The notes under the pieces are model-generated. The model was not told the origin of the DNA. It searched no databases and saw nothing but the letters and a program-made list of their open reading frames with translations. From NCBI GenBank assembly GCA_902728285.1, contig CACVBU010000182.1:284319-348318 (forward strand): 64,000 nt of DNA, in the 5' to 3' direction. Positions 54,001-64,000 of the stretch are shown here, piece after piece. Origin of the DNA: Clytia hemisphaerica. Taxonomy: Eukaryota > Cnidaria > Hydrozoa > Leptothecata > Clytiidae. Made by a program: the position numbers and the translations under genes. The first letter of the stretch is position 1, and each line of letters begins with the position of its first letter.

Positions 54001-57000
54001 AATGTCCATTCTCTTTACAGAATGGTACGCCAGCTAGTAAATCACAGTTGATGGTATCGACCACTAATGCGGTAACAGGTAATGGTATGCTGCCAAAGTT
54101 AAGTTGTATTTTGACTTCTCCATGCATTTTTAAGGTACTTTTATCTACAGAACGTGCTGAGTGTCTAGTTGGTTGAATAACGATACCGGATCGCTTGATC
54201 AAAGACCTTGAGATGAGACATGATGTTGCACCAGTATCGATCACAATGTGAGCTAGATGGTGTTAGAACAAATAGAACATAGATAAAGTATGGAAGATAA
54301 ACCTAGATGTGATAAATGAGATATTGCGCTTCGGACAGCTTCGAAGACTCAATACCGACAGTTCGAAGACTCAATAACCGATTACAGTAACTTAATTGAG
54401 TACTTTGATTGTCAGTTAGTCACACTAACGTCCCGTCGAAATGCATATTAAAGATTAATGCTGCGAAAAGGCTATATCGTTTACTTGACTCACAAGCAAA
54501 AAAATGTGCTGCAAAACTTCTAAAAAGGGATTCATGAAAAATTAACCCAGAGCTTTTTAATGAAGCTAACATTTTCAAAAACTAATAGTGTAAAATAGGA
54601 AGATGGTTGATCTTAACCGTCATTTAAGTCTTGTTAATTTAACAATTTCTTTTACACTTTACAGAAAATTGGAAATGTGATCAATACCGATGGTTGAACT
54701 ATGGATCCAAAGATATTCCCAAACGAGATCCATTGGTCAAAAAGCTTTTCTTCATTGGTAAAAACCCTGATGGTAAAACCAGCAAATTTCAACGACATGT
54801 TTACACCTTGATCGGTGAACAACGATGTCCGAAACCAGTGCTGGTGCATTACATTGGTGATGAGAGTGTTATGATTGACCATCCCCATGGTAACACGAAG
54901 AAATCCAGTGAACCATACTATGCTACAGCGCCATCTGTCAGAAAGCATATCAGCTATAAAGCAAAATCACCAAATGGTACACCCAACCGTGTTTTACATG
55001 AGCATTCGTTAGATGGACTGGATGGTCTAAATCCTGTCTTAACACCGAGAAATAAGATACAAGTTCGAAACATTCGACGTAATCTGAAAAAAGCTAACGA
55101 GAAACAAAGACCGTCAGCTGAGGACATGGCTACGTTATACAGTCTTGGAACAGAATTGCCAGGTTTCTTTCACTATGTCAGAACATATCCAGATTTTGCA
55201 CTCATCTGTGGTTTGAATGATTTAGCATTAGAGGTTGAAAATTTGCTAAAGTTAAACGCTGGACCCCTTGTGTTTTCCTTTCATGAGACATTCAAAGTTG
55301 GAAAATTTTATGTCACCACTTTTAATTTTGTACATGCAGCGTTTTCGGATCGCCCGGTGATTCCATTACACTTTTTGATCACTGAGAGTACTGATGAATA
55401 CGCCCTGTATGAACGCCTCTTACGAACTGTCTCAGAGAATGTTCCGATGCTTGACCAATTGGAAACAGCTGTCGTAACGAGTCAAGAAAATAATTTTGCT
55501 ACTCCTTTAAATATGGTTTTCCCGAATTTCATGCAAGTTTATGATTGGGAGTTGGTTCTTATGACGGCTCGTTCATGGCTTCGTAAAAACAGCCAAAACG
55601 TTAAAATTATTACCGATCGAGCGGAAGACATGCGTGTATTATTAAACAGTCCTTCCTATGATGACTTTCTACAAAACCTAGAGAAATTAAAACGGCAATG
55701 GGATGAAGGGTTTATCAACTATTTCAACGATTATCTACTGGAAATTATTCGTAAAAGACTTGGTCGCTGGCTTCTAGAACGTTACAAGTTGTACCATCCA
55801 CAGATGGGAGTTATTGGTGCACGAAATTTAGATCTCCAAATTGTAGTCCGACATTTACAAGAACTGAAAGAAGTCACTTTAGACATACTTATCCCTTCCC
55901 TATATCATCTTCAACTGTATTTATCGACCAACATTATGAAAGGCTTCTGTGGTTTGGGAAGGTATAAATTAAGCCCTGAGTTGAATTTCTTACGGCGTGA
56001 ACCCGATGAATTGATCCTACCGAATAAATTGTACGAACCACAAGAGATTGTGAATATTTTGAAAGTTCGTGGTATCTCTTTGGTGTTTGAAGAACTACAA
56101 GAAGAAGGAGAAGTTGGCAGTGTCATCCAAGCACAACGTATTGTTGAAATGGACAACATCATACATTGCCATCAGTTACAGGTTGGAATGATTTCTTTTA
56201 ATTTTCTTTCATTTGCAGAATGTCGCAAATGATTTTCGTCAATCCAAACTCGCTCATCTTGCTTCCCTTACTCTTAGATTTCAAATAAACAGGGGGGGGG
56301 GTCGGAAAAATTTTCGAGATTTTAATAAACGGGTGGGACCTAATTGCCGGGGGTTGGAAATTGTACTTCTGAAAACCCCAAAATAAGGCTAAAATCAGAC
56401 TATTTAGAGCAAAATAAGGGCCTTCTCTTTGACAGCTGAAAATAATCTTAAAAATTAATCAACGGGGGGGGGGGTCCTAATAAGGTCCAGGGGTTGGGAA
56501 ACTTTCGAAAAATTAACAAGCGGGGGGCGTTTATTTGGAACCTAAGGGTACTTGAATCAATAAACTTGAACACTGTGTAGTCCTTAAATCAGGGGGGGGT
56601 GAAGCAGTTAGTACAAGCAGTTAGTACATGCCGGTTAGTACCGTGGTGGTGTGCCATATGAATTGGATAAAATCACTTAGTACTCAGATGTACTAACTGC
56701 AAAAAAGGGTGGTCCCCTGCTAAAAATTTGCCAAATTTTGGTACTAACTGTGTAAAAAATAGGATTTTGTGAGAAAATTAAAAAAAAAGACCATATTTTA
56801 CCAAAAAAAATTTTTGGGAAGTAGATTTTTTTTCAAATTTTCGAATTTTTTTTTTTAAATCTTAAAAACAATTTGCTGGTTGCAATAGAAATTTGATTTT
56901 CGAAAATGTTGTTTTTTCCTATTGAAAGCTATGGAAAATTGAATCATTTTTAAGATATTAAATTTTATTTTATTTGATTTTATTGAATTTATGAAGGTCA

Positions 57001-58892
57001 AAAGCCTTTTTCAAGGCTAAATTCAGTTAGTACTAACTGTACTAAGTGTACCAAGGTGGTGGTGTTACTAACTTCTTCCGAGAAAGCAGTTAGTACGCAT
57101 GATGTCTTGTACTAACTGCTTCACCCCCCCCCCTGCTTAAATGAAACTGCAATTTCTGTAATTTGTAGTGTTGGGTCACAGACTTTCATCGCAAAAAACT
57201 ATGTTTGAAACACAAGACTTTTTCTTGGTAGGATGGTAGGGAAACATGTTAATAGATTCTCTACCTTAACTGCAATTTATGTGATTTAGTTTAGTAAGAT
57301 GTTTACTGGCAACAACAACTTTTTACGACATTACATATCAATGCAACCTTTCTTTACCAAACAGGCTTTCATGGTGAAATCACCATCAGGGGGTTTACAA
57401 GCAGTTCGTTTGTTTCCACGTGAGTCGTGTTCATGTTCATTCTCACAACGTTGTTCACACATCATGGCTGTTATGTTGGCTGTTGGATTACCGCTTTTCC
57501 CGGAAAGTGCTCCTAAATGTAAGCTAGATTCAACCTGTTTGCTAATTTCCATTCCTTTTGACGGAAAGTGCTCCTATGCACTTAGTTTGGCTTCTGCTTT
57601 ATAACCAAATTCGCTGGTAGATACACGTTTTTTTTTAAGAAGCTAGGTTTACCAAGCAGCCTCAATGTTTCTTAAGAAATCGGCCTTTTGAGCCTTAAAT
57701 GTTTCTTATATGTTTCTAAACTTTGTCAAGCTTAAAGGGAGCATGTCGATAATAGACTAATCTACGGTACTTTCCTATCTTCTATATTGATTTTCTGACT
57801 TTCTCAAGTATTTCTAACTGTCATGTAAGTATTTTTCTGGGACTTTCTGCCTTTACCGGAAGGTTCTTAAAAAAAACCGAATTAAAAAATGTTAATTTCT
57901 CATTCTCAGCCGCAACATGTTTCTTAGATGTTTCTTAGTTTTTAGATATTCTGAGCATCTTGTTTCTTAAAAGTGTGTCATAGTGTCCTCCCCCCCCCCT
58001 GGATTCAGGGGGGAATGGGTTTTGAGGTCAAAAGGACGTATAGGGGGGAAAGAAATTTTTTTGAAGCCAGGGTGGGGAAAAACGAGGGGGGGGGGAATGG
58101 AAAATTTTCATTCTAGGCATGGGGGGGAACTCACCAAAATCAATTCAAAATTGAAAAACATCTGGTTTTATGAGATGATATAGCATAATGCTTAGTTTTA
58201 TTAATATTATGGTTTAAAAACAACCATCCTTTCCATTTCTTCTTGAATTAGAACTACCTTAGGGAAAACAATAAGCGTTAAGTTCATCAAATTACAGCTT
58301 TTTAATTTTTTGCTTGAGGGGGGGGGGGGCAGAGAAATTTTTGGAGGCAGGGTGGGAAAAAATGAGGGGGGGGGGAATGGAAAATTTTCATTCTAGGCAT
58401 GGGGGGGGAGAGACCCTGAAGGACACTATGTGTGTTTCTTAAAAAAAACGTGTACAGATGCTACTTATAGAGTTTACCATTTGTATTCCTTTTGACTGAA
58501 AATTGTCCCCTTTACTCTTCTCTCCTTCACCTCAGCTGCTTTTAATAACAATTGGTCCTTGACAATTTTACATCACTTAATATTGTATTCCTCCTTCACT
58601 TACAGCTAAAAAAGGGCGTAAATCAAAATCCGCCAAATTCGTACGCCCATCAGTACCGCCTCCCGCCACAATCACCACAATAGAAGCAACGCCCCAGCCT
58701 CAACCAGAACAACCGCAACAACAGGTTGCTCAAACGCAGCAACCTCAACCAACCTTTTCATTAGAGTACGATATAGCCGATCAAACGATGACACAGACGA
58801 ACGTTATTCCAATGATCGTGGCGCCCGATGCGACGAATGATGCTAATAATTTAATCCCTGTTACCATGGAACTCGCATATCAAACAACTTAA
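48019..58892 (+). CDS. MULE-transposase-derived WRKY/FLYWCH-like and SWIM zinc-finger protein, four exons
   Basis: Exons 48019-48175, 54665-56181, 57299-57518 and 58606-58892 join in phase to 726 residues with a TAA stop. Residues 54-135 (W-x-C-D-Q-Y-R-W...KFQRHVY...LVHYIGDE...PHGNT) resemble the WRKY-GCM1/FLYWCH-type fingers that accompany MULE transposases. A MULE core follows at about 240-370 and aligns by pattern with FYVT...PVIPLHFLI, VFPN and W-x-x-V. However, the first catalytic Asp position (family D-T-T-F) is His259 (FHETF), the second (V-T-D-x-E) is Ser325 (VTSQE), and the C-W-N-H motif is YDWEL. A SWIM finger CxC-x5-CxH is at 602-612. The tail is Q/P-rich. Intact spliced exons with lost catalytic residues suggest a host DNA-binding protein. 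The start could be further upstream (in-frame ATG at 47941). The exon 3 acceptor is the least certain junction. Confidence 0.8.
48481..49856. mobile_element. CCAGG-ended, ATCGAT-repeat transposon with 6 bp TSD (element B)
   Basis: TCTAGG flanks both sides (48475-48480, 49857-49862). The ends are CCAGGCGTAGTTAATCG and the inverse. Both flanks are dense arrays of TATCGATTA/ATCGATA-type repeats. The centre (about 49431-49515) contains GGCCCTTTTTACGTCGG...GGCGTATAAAGGGC, matching the centre of element A. A TA-flanked foldback is nested at 48513-48691. The element lies in intron 1 of the MULE-derived gene. Confidence 0.88.
48513..48691. mobile_element. TA-flanked foldback MITE nested in element B
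   Basis: TA lies on both sides (48511-48512, 48692-48693). The arms GACCTTTTTTCAAAGAGG...CCTCTTTGAAAAAAGGTC are nearly perfect for about 80 bp. The insertion splits the ATCGAT array, so it is younger than element B. Confidence 0.85.
49935..50165. repeat. one-ended remnant related to element A
   Basis: CCTAGGCGGTGTCAATGG then TTCGATTATCGAACC resembles the left end of element A. It continues as a GTTCGATTA repeat but no matching right end was found. Confidence 0.5.
50251..50507. mobile_element. GCGTGAT-repeat MITE with 11 bp TSD
   Basis: ATCTATCCCAT is repeated exactly on both sides (50240-50250, 50508-50518). The ends are GAGGCACCCCCAGCGG and CCGCTGGGGGGGCCTC. The body is built of GCGTGAT(T/G) repeats separated by T/A runs. 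Confidence 0.85.
50836..52437. mobile_element. TTAA-flanked 1.6 kb transposon (piggyBac/Kolobok-like)
   Basis: TTAA lies on both sides (50832-50835, 52438-52441). The ends are GGTGGTCGTTAAC and GTTAACGACCACC. No transposase is encoded, so it is non-autonomous. A GC-richer patch is present at about 52225-52265. It lies in intron 1 of the MULE-derived gene. Confidence 0.8.
53165..54262 (-). pseudogene. broken LTR retrotransposon pol fragment (protease then integrase, RT missing)
   Basis: Reading the minus strand from 54262, a retroviral-type aspartyl protease appears (IDTGATSC, then CDLLAGVPF with a typical family order). The frame then shifts near 53970 and again near 53640. The last parts read as an integrase zinc-binding region (HIQLNHPNRTQLQKVFDR, then H..C) and the start of an integrase core (FFTDVL with its Asp, about 53394), which decays by 53206. 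The reverse transcriptase and RNase H expected between them are absent, so there is an internal deletion as well as frameshifts. It is unrelated to the BEL/Pao copy at the left edge. Confidence 0.75.
56271..56548. mobile_element. poly-G TA MITE (copy 3, inverted orientation)
   Basis: TA flanks both sides (56269-56270, 56549-56550). The ends are CTCTTAGATTTCAAATAAAC and GTTTATTTGGAACCTAAGGG. It is close to the reverse complement of 44520-44836. It begins 89 bp after the exon 2 donor of the MULE-derived gene. Confidence 0.85.
56590..57135. mobile_element. CAGGGG-type transposon with 7 bp TSD (copy 3)
   Basis: CTTAAAT flanks both sides (56583-56589, 57136-57142). The ends CAGGGGGGGGTGAAGCAG are inverted at the right with a longer C run. 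GTTAGTAC/GTACTAACT motifs recur along both sides. It lies in intron 2 of the MULE-derived gene. Confidence 0.85.
57979..58430. mobile_element. CATAG-ended transposon with 5 bp TSD
   Basis: TGTGT flanks both sides (57974-57978, 58431-58435). The ends are CATAGTGTCCT and AGGACACTATG. Two direct internal copies of a GGGGGGAATGGAAAATTTTCATTCTAGGCATG-type block are present, each next to a G run. It lies in intron 3 of the MULE-derived gene. Confidence 0.85.
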
Positions 58893-59155
58893 AACTGTCG
58901 GTATTTCCGGGTGATCCTTAGAAAACCGTCATTCGTTGTTCGGCACTTTGTACGACCTGCTAAAACGCTATGCCAGCTCTGTTTGGTCATTTCCTATTTG
59001 TTTGGTCAACAGCACGCGTGGACGCTTGTTTTCTAGATCTCAGATGCTCATACATCGTACGATAGAGCTCTGTCGCACTGGTGGAAACCATGCTTACACA
59101 GATTTAATATTTTAACTTATCGCCTGTTGTGAAGATTCTCTTAGCTTTATTACCT

Positions 59156-59578
59156 CATAGTTTGCAGAGGGGTATGAACCCCCCTAGGTTTATTTCATCC
59201 CCCCTATATACCCATCCCCCCCTTTTGTAATGAAATCTTATCCCCCCCCTTTTTTTTACAGAATATCCGTTTCGAAGGAAACTCGCTTTCCCACCTACCA
59301 GCAAAATTATCAACAAGAAAGAGTATGAAGTATTATAGTCACGAGCCAACAATGACAGAATATAACTAGCGTTTTTCATTAATCTTGATCATTTTAAAAT
59401 CTAATCTAAAATGTGTGTGTTCTGTTGAAAGTTCTTCAGGTCCCCCCCTTTTTTATTTGATCCCCCCCTACATTCCCATCCCCCCTAGTTTTTTCGGCAG
59501 ATCTCGGGACCCCCCCTACAAAGGCCCTCCAGAAAGTTGGCATCCCCCCCTATTAAAAAGGGGGGGGTGCAAACTATG
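59156..59578. mobile_element. CATAG-ended transposon with 5 bp TSD
   Basis: TACCT flanks both sides (59151-59155, 59579-59583). The ends are CATAGTTTGCA and TGCAAACTATG. The arms carry CATCCCCCCTA and CCCCCCCTTTT blocks. It lies between the MULE-derived gene and the DUF229 gene. Confidence 0.88.
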
Positions 59579-59583
59579 TACCT

Positions 59584-60244
59584 AATGTAAATATAACATG
59601 TAGATTCTATGATGAAATTTAGAAGACCATTTCTTTTGTGGCAGGGGTTCTGAAGTATGAGATACGTCGAATTTGAGATAAGTTGGTGGCTATAATATTC
59701 ATGTTTATTCACTATCGTAGAAATAATTATTGAGATGTTAGATAAATCATATCGTGAAGTACACGTTTTTTTATAGGAACATCCAAAATGTTTGAAGCCT
59801 TCGGATGTTCTTAACTTATTTAGTTTTAAGCCTAAAAATGTTCTTAACATGTTATTATTTTTACCATTTTTTGAGCATTTTTGTCCATTTTCCTAAGAAA
59901 CTGGGTATTCTAGAGTCCCAAAGCCTTAAAATGTTCTTAACTTGTTCTTAATATTTTTGCCATCGAAGCCTTATGTTCTGATATATTTTGTTTTTCTAAG
60001 AAAACGTGATTCGTACAGTACGACGCGACTGAAACAGAAAAACTTTCAACAAAGCTTTCCAGCACATCTTCTGCACTTCTATTTTAAGTTAGTAAAATGT
60101 TTGATCTTTTTGTTTCTTTTCTTTTTCATTTTGACAACAACAAACGAAACAAACAAAACAAAATGAAAGAACAGATGTTTCAATATTTTGATGGTGAACT
60201 TTCAATATGGTTGAAATATGCTGTTGTTGGTGGGTGTATGAAGA
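59584..60244 (+). other. upstream region of the DUF229 gene
   Basis: AT-rich, with several TTCTTAAC/GTTCTTAA motifs at about 59765-59950. No gene or clear TIR element is seen. The promoter of the next gene is presumably here, but no core element could be assigned. Confidence 0.4.
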
Positions 60245-60255
60245 ATGCTTTTTAG
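60238..60255 (+). promoter_or_regulatory. overlapping upstream ORF before the DUF229 start
   Basis: An ATG at 60238 opens a five-codon frame (M-K-N-A-F, TAG at 60253-60255) that overlaps the inferred DUF229 start at 60245 in another frame. If transcribed it could reduce initiation at the main start. Confidence 0.35.
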
Positions 60256-63200
60256 CCGCAAGGGCATCGTAAGTTTGCTTTTATCGTCTTTTTATTATGG
60301 TTTTTAGGAATTTGAGTGGAAAAATATCTGGTACTCGAGTAACTCAATAAAATTTTTCTACGCCATTCAAATGCTAATATTTTGACCTAGTCAAATGATT
60401 TGAAACTTTAAAGGTTTTGTTTTTAAATAAGAGTGATATAGTTTGCTTACTCCTCGATTTTAATTTACAAGCTTTTTGATATTGAATTGACACGGATGTT
60501 GAGCAAGATTGGTCAGAAAGAGGAAAAGAAAAACATATTTTGCTCATATCAGCACAATATAACAATAGGCAGACACTGTTCTGATATGAAATACGTGTCT
60601 GGTATGAAACGGGAACACTTATGTGAAAATAAAACCTTTAAGGGCGAAATTTCAGTAGAATAAGGAGTGAAAAAGCATTACTCTCACCACGTGAATTCAA
60701 AATTCGTTAGCTGTTCATATTCTATTCTCAATAAAGATTTCATTTTTCCTACAGGGATTTCTTTTCAAGACATTGATATTTTTGGTGATAACAAGCATTT
60801 TGTTTGGTGTATGGAAAGAACCCTCTTTTCAACATCTCTTTCGAAGACAAATCAAAGTAACCAATCAACTAGCTGGACATGTTGATGGTGGATCAACCGA
60901 ACTGCAATCGGCAGAACATGCAGATGAAGGCGAAAACGGTAAGGATAACAATAATGGCAGACTTAGTAGCTATTCGTTGTTTTGAACTGGAATCAGTTTT
61001 CATCAATGAAAGTAGAGGGTCTTACCACCATGCATCCTTAACACCCTGCTTAAAAGTGTTTTGAATTGGAACACAATTTTGGATTGGAACACAATCCATT
61101 GCGCAGATATCAAAACTGAACACTACGTACCATGTTTTGTATGATCTCCCGGAGGGGCGGGGTACTCCAGGTAAGTGACCTACCGGACGTGCGGCCCTTA
61201 AGGGTAGGTTTTTTGGACTTTCGAAAGTGCACTGTAAGGGTTGATTTGTGAACAAGTGGGAAAAGTGCACTGTAAGCGTGTAAAATTTGAGAAAATACCA
61301 GATCTTGAGGTAAAATTTGAGAAATTAAAAAAAATCTGCCCTGAAAAGGGCAAAAAATTTCGAAAAATTGCACTATAAGGGTCGGTTTTTAGCCAAGTTT
61401 TTCCTGCACTGTAAGGGTCCGATTTTAAAGACCTGATTTTTGGCCGAACGTACGGTCGTTTTCAAAATCGAGTGCCCCCCGGCCCCAGGTATGATCTACA
61501 GTACGAGTCGACAGCAGACTTAAAACTAATACACTTTTAAACTTTCTTAGTTATCTCTAATAAGAACCTCTACTATTCAAATCTTTCTAAAGTTCGAACT
61601 GAAACATCGGTCCCCTCAGCTGGAAATTAGTATAAAAAAAGTCTCTGTAATTCGAATGTTTCTCTAATTCGAAGAGAATTATCGATCCCTTGAAGATCGA
61701 ATTAGAGAGAGTCGACTGCATGACGAAAAGAAATTTACTTTAGTACAACAAGTTTTGAATTATTAGGGTGAGCTGTGACTTTTGTCTCTATACTTAGATG
61801 CAATGAAAAGTATTCTTACGTGTCCTTTATTTCCAATTTCCAATTTCTCTTACAGAGGTCCAAGAAGACAATATACAAACGATCTCAAAATGTGCTTTCA
61901 ATTCCTTGGATGTGAACCAACCTCGTCCAAACATCTCATCATCTCAAACAACCAAATGTCGTTCTATAATCCCAACAGAGGAGGAGTGCTTACATGCTGA
62001 ATATCAGTATGGTGTCACTAAAAAGACTTCCCCGATGTTCTCCACCTGTCGGCCTTTCAACAACTACCAAACCATTGCTGATTTATGCCGTTTCAAAAAA
62101 GAAAATGACCGATATCGAGTCATTTGTGACGTCAAACCATGCAATGGAGGTACAATCCGAATCGGTTTCTTTCAACGAGAGACCGGATTCATCAAGTTTT
62201 CCACGGCAGATAATTATAAAGCAAAAAGTAAGCTGGAAAAAGCGATTTGGAGTATATATAACGTTCACAAATCGAAAGTGAATTTTTGTTTGTTAGCTTG
62301 CTTCAGTGATCCGAACTTCATCAAACAAGCTGTTGTTTTTCCTCCGAGACTATTGAAACGAAAAGTGGGACCCAAGCCTCCAGACCATGACAACAAAATC
62401 AATATAAATATCCTGCTATTAGACTCTGTCTCTAGACAACATTTTTATCGAAAGCTACCAGCTACTGCCGAGGCTATACGTGAAATTAAGGTAACCAAAG
62501 AGAGCAAAATATACGATTTCGAGTTCTTTCAAAGTATAGCACCTAGAACGTTCCCAAATGTACGTGCTTTATTTAGTGGCAAAGTAGACATCGACGCAAA
62601 CGACGAGGAACTAGACTATCATCTTGAGAACCTTACCGGATATTTTCGTAATCTTGGTTATCAAAATATCTTACAAGAAGATAGCTGTTGGTTCGACGTT
62701 TGGGGTTCTCTAGTCACAAACAACAAACATATGGAAAATGTTTCTCAAAACTGGAAATCGATCCGTGAAAAAATAGACCAGTTACCGATCGATAGCTTAG
62801 GAGTTAGTCATCTCTCTTGTGAAGCTTTTCAACAATATGGGAAAACAAATCAATTTAACAATCCACCAAAAGTATGCTATAACGGTTATCTATTGCCATC
62901 CTATTATTTGAACTTGACATTTGAATACTTTCGAGAGATTGAATCTAGTCCTTTTCGTTCAACTTCGAAACCTGTTTTCATGTACACTCATTTGAATACA
63001 GCGCACGAGTCGACAGGAAAACGTGTCGCCCAGATGGATTACCTGCTAGCAGACTATGTTCGTAAAATGAACGCGTTGGAAAACACATGGACGATCATTT
63101 TATCCGACCACGGACCTAAAACGACGAAATATGCTCAACAACATTTAGCAGGACGCCTAGAAATAGGTCATGCTGCAATGTTTTTGATCGTTCCACGGAA

Positions 63201-64000
63201 AGTTCAGGATTTTCTTGGGGTTGAACGTTTAAAAGCTTTGGAAATTAACCAAAAGATTTTATCAAGTCATCTAGATTTGCATCATGCTTTGAAAACTCTG
63301 TATTCGAAATCTGCTGGCGGATTGCTTAGACTTTTACCAAATAACCGTTTTTGTGGCCATGTCCCTATGTACTCTTTTATGAATTGTTTGTGTAACGGTG
63401 GCACGAAAATTCGAACACAATCTGAACCTTTCCATTGGTTAGCTGAATACGTTATTGGTTACCTGAATGAACTCATGACGCGGTCGTTACTCTCCGCTGG
63501 CACGAAGAACGGTTATCAAAATTGTGAGCGGTTGATTGGGAGTAGGTTTAATAAGATACGTGAGAAGGAAGTACTGAAGGACTACAGGTATTTCGTTATG
63601 GACGTTTTAGTTCATAAATATCGCGGTGAAGAAATTTTCGAAATTGTAGTTCGCATTCGTAAAATCTCTTTTACAATCGAAATCGTAAAATGGCGTCGTG
63701 TCAGTATTTATCAACATTTTTCTAAATGCTGTGATCACGCAGTTGATATTCAGTTATGTGTTTGTCGCAAAGAGAGTTTGGGCGCCCAAAACCCTGGTCG
63801 TGATGTCTCAAGACAGTTATCGATTGCTAGTTTCGGTGTGACCACGGAATCTGCATTTTTAGATTCTAAATGTTTATTGTTGATGAAACGTGAGAAATCG
63901 AATGTTTTTCGGACGTACGAAATTACAAATATGTGTTACGATCGTATCTATCATACAAACTTTACAATCGATGATAAATTGAATATACGATCTACAGTAA
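60245..64000 (+). CDS. DUF229 (sulfatase/alkaline-phosphatase-like fold) type II membrane protein, 3' partial
   Basis: Exons 60245-60268, 60755-60938 and 61856 onward join in phase. The frame is still open at the edge, giving about 784 residues. The short first exon is chosen because its ATG and GT donor give MLFSRKGI in phase with a membrane segment at about residues 14-28 (TLIFLVITSILFGVW), preceded by basic residues, as in a type II Golgi or surface protein. A cysteine-rich spacer follows. The DUF229 core starts at about 250 with NILLLDSVSRQHF (D259), then FEFFQSIAPRTFPN, a CW..D segment, THLNTAHE, SDHG (D487, H488) and GHAAMF (H508), which resemble metal ligands of the alkaline phosphatase superfamily. 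CGHVP and a second C-rich domain follow. The substrate is unknown for the family. Intron 2 holds a CCCGG-type transposon and a pogo-like remnant. Confidence 0.9.
61148..61489. mobile_element. CCCGG-type transposon with 8 bp TSD (copy 3)
   Basis: TATGATCT flanks both sides (61140-61147, 61490-61497). The left end is CCCGGAGGGGCGGGGTACTC and the right end approximately the inverse (GAGTGCCCCCCGGCCCCAGG). The interior repeats GCACTGTAAGGGT as in copy 1. It is in DUF229 intron 2. Confidence 0.8.
61560..61722. repeat. decayed pogo-like repeat
   Basis: TTCTCTAATTCGAAG and GATCGAATTAGAGAGAGTCGACTG resemble the arms of a TA/CAGTCGAC-type MITE. The left terminus is not clear. Confidence 0.4.

Noticed and set aside
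54694-56232. Treating this as a complete 512-residue gene
   Set aside because: The frame continues upstream to an acceptor at 54664 and ends past a GT donor at 56182. It is exon 2 of a larger gene.
60773-60985. Independent small membrane protein
   Set aside because: It has no ATG at its start and is the membrane-anchor exon of the DUF229 gene with intron read-through.

Overview
The window is animal nuclear DNA: AT-rich, with intron-dense protein genes, GT-AG splice sites, very long repeat-filled introns and a BEL/Pao retrotransposon. The gene set (EFTUD2/Snu114, a TSPAN13/31-type tetraspanin, a DUF229 protein, a WRKY/FLYWCH-MULE-SWIM protein) fits an invertebrate, possibly an early-branching one such as a sponge or cnidarian. 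I cannot fix the phylum from sequence alone. All functional calls come from reading motifs and from remembered family features; no search was run.

Layout. 1-2685: 3' part of a BEL/Pao LTR retrotransposon (integrase ORF, polypurine tract, 3' LTR). 2784-22517 (+): EFTUD2, the U5 snRNP GTPase, 21 exons visible with the N-terminal exons off the left edge. Its 8.9 kb intron (8654-17600) holds a GCCGGAAAT-rich repeat interrupted by a transposon and, antisense, an intact single-exon gene ending in a SOCS/VHL-like box (14904-16376). 22518-28441: intergenic, with a 124 bp tandem array of about 16 units (24087-26035) and several GC-tract transposons. 28442-45266 (+): a TSPAN13/31-like tetraspanin in five exons. 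Its last intron holds, antisense, a two-exon gene for a NERD-like nuclease fused to an SF1-type helicase (40481-43150). 46798-47211 (+): an unrecognised basic single-exon gene. 48019-58892 (+): a four-exon gene with a WRKY/FLYWCH-like zinc finger, a MULE transposase core whose catalytic residues look replaced, a SWIM finger and a Q/P-rich tail; this looks like a domesticated transposase. 60245-64000 (+): start of a type II membrane DUF229 protein, open at the right edge.

The rest is dominated by short non-autonomous DNA transposons, many with target-site duplications still readable in the window. They fall into recurring groups by terminus and duplication length: CATAG-type ends with 5 bp; CCAGG-ended, ATCGAT-filled with 6 bp; CAGGGG-ended with 7 bp; CCCGG-ended with 8 bp; a long-TIR MULE/Rehavkus-like element with 9 bp; one with 11 bp; and TA, TTA and TTAA types. 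Several carry long G or C runs near their ends. No operon-like cooperation between neighbouring genes is evident. The main organisational theme is intact antisense genes and transposons housed in the giant introns of conserved genes.
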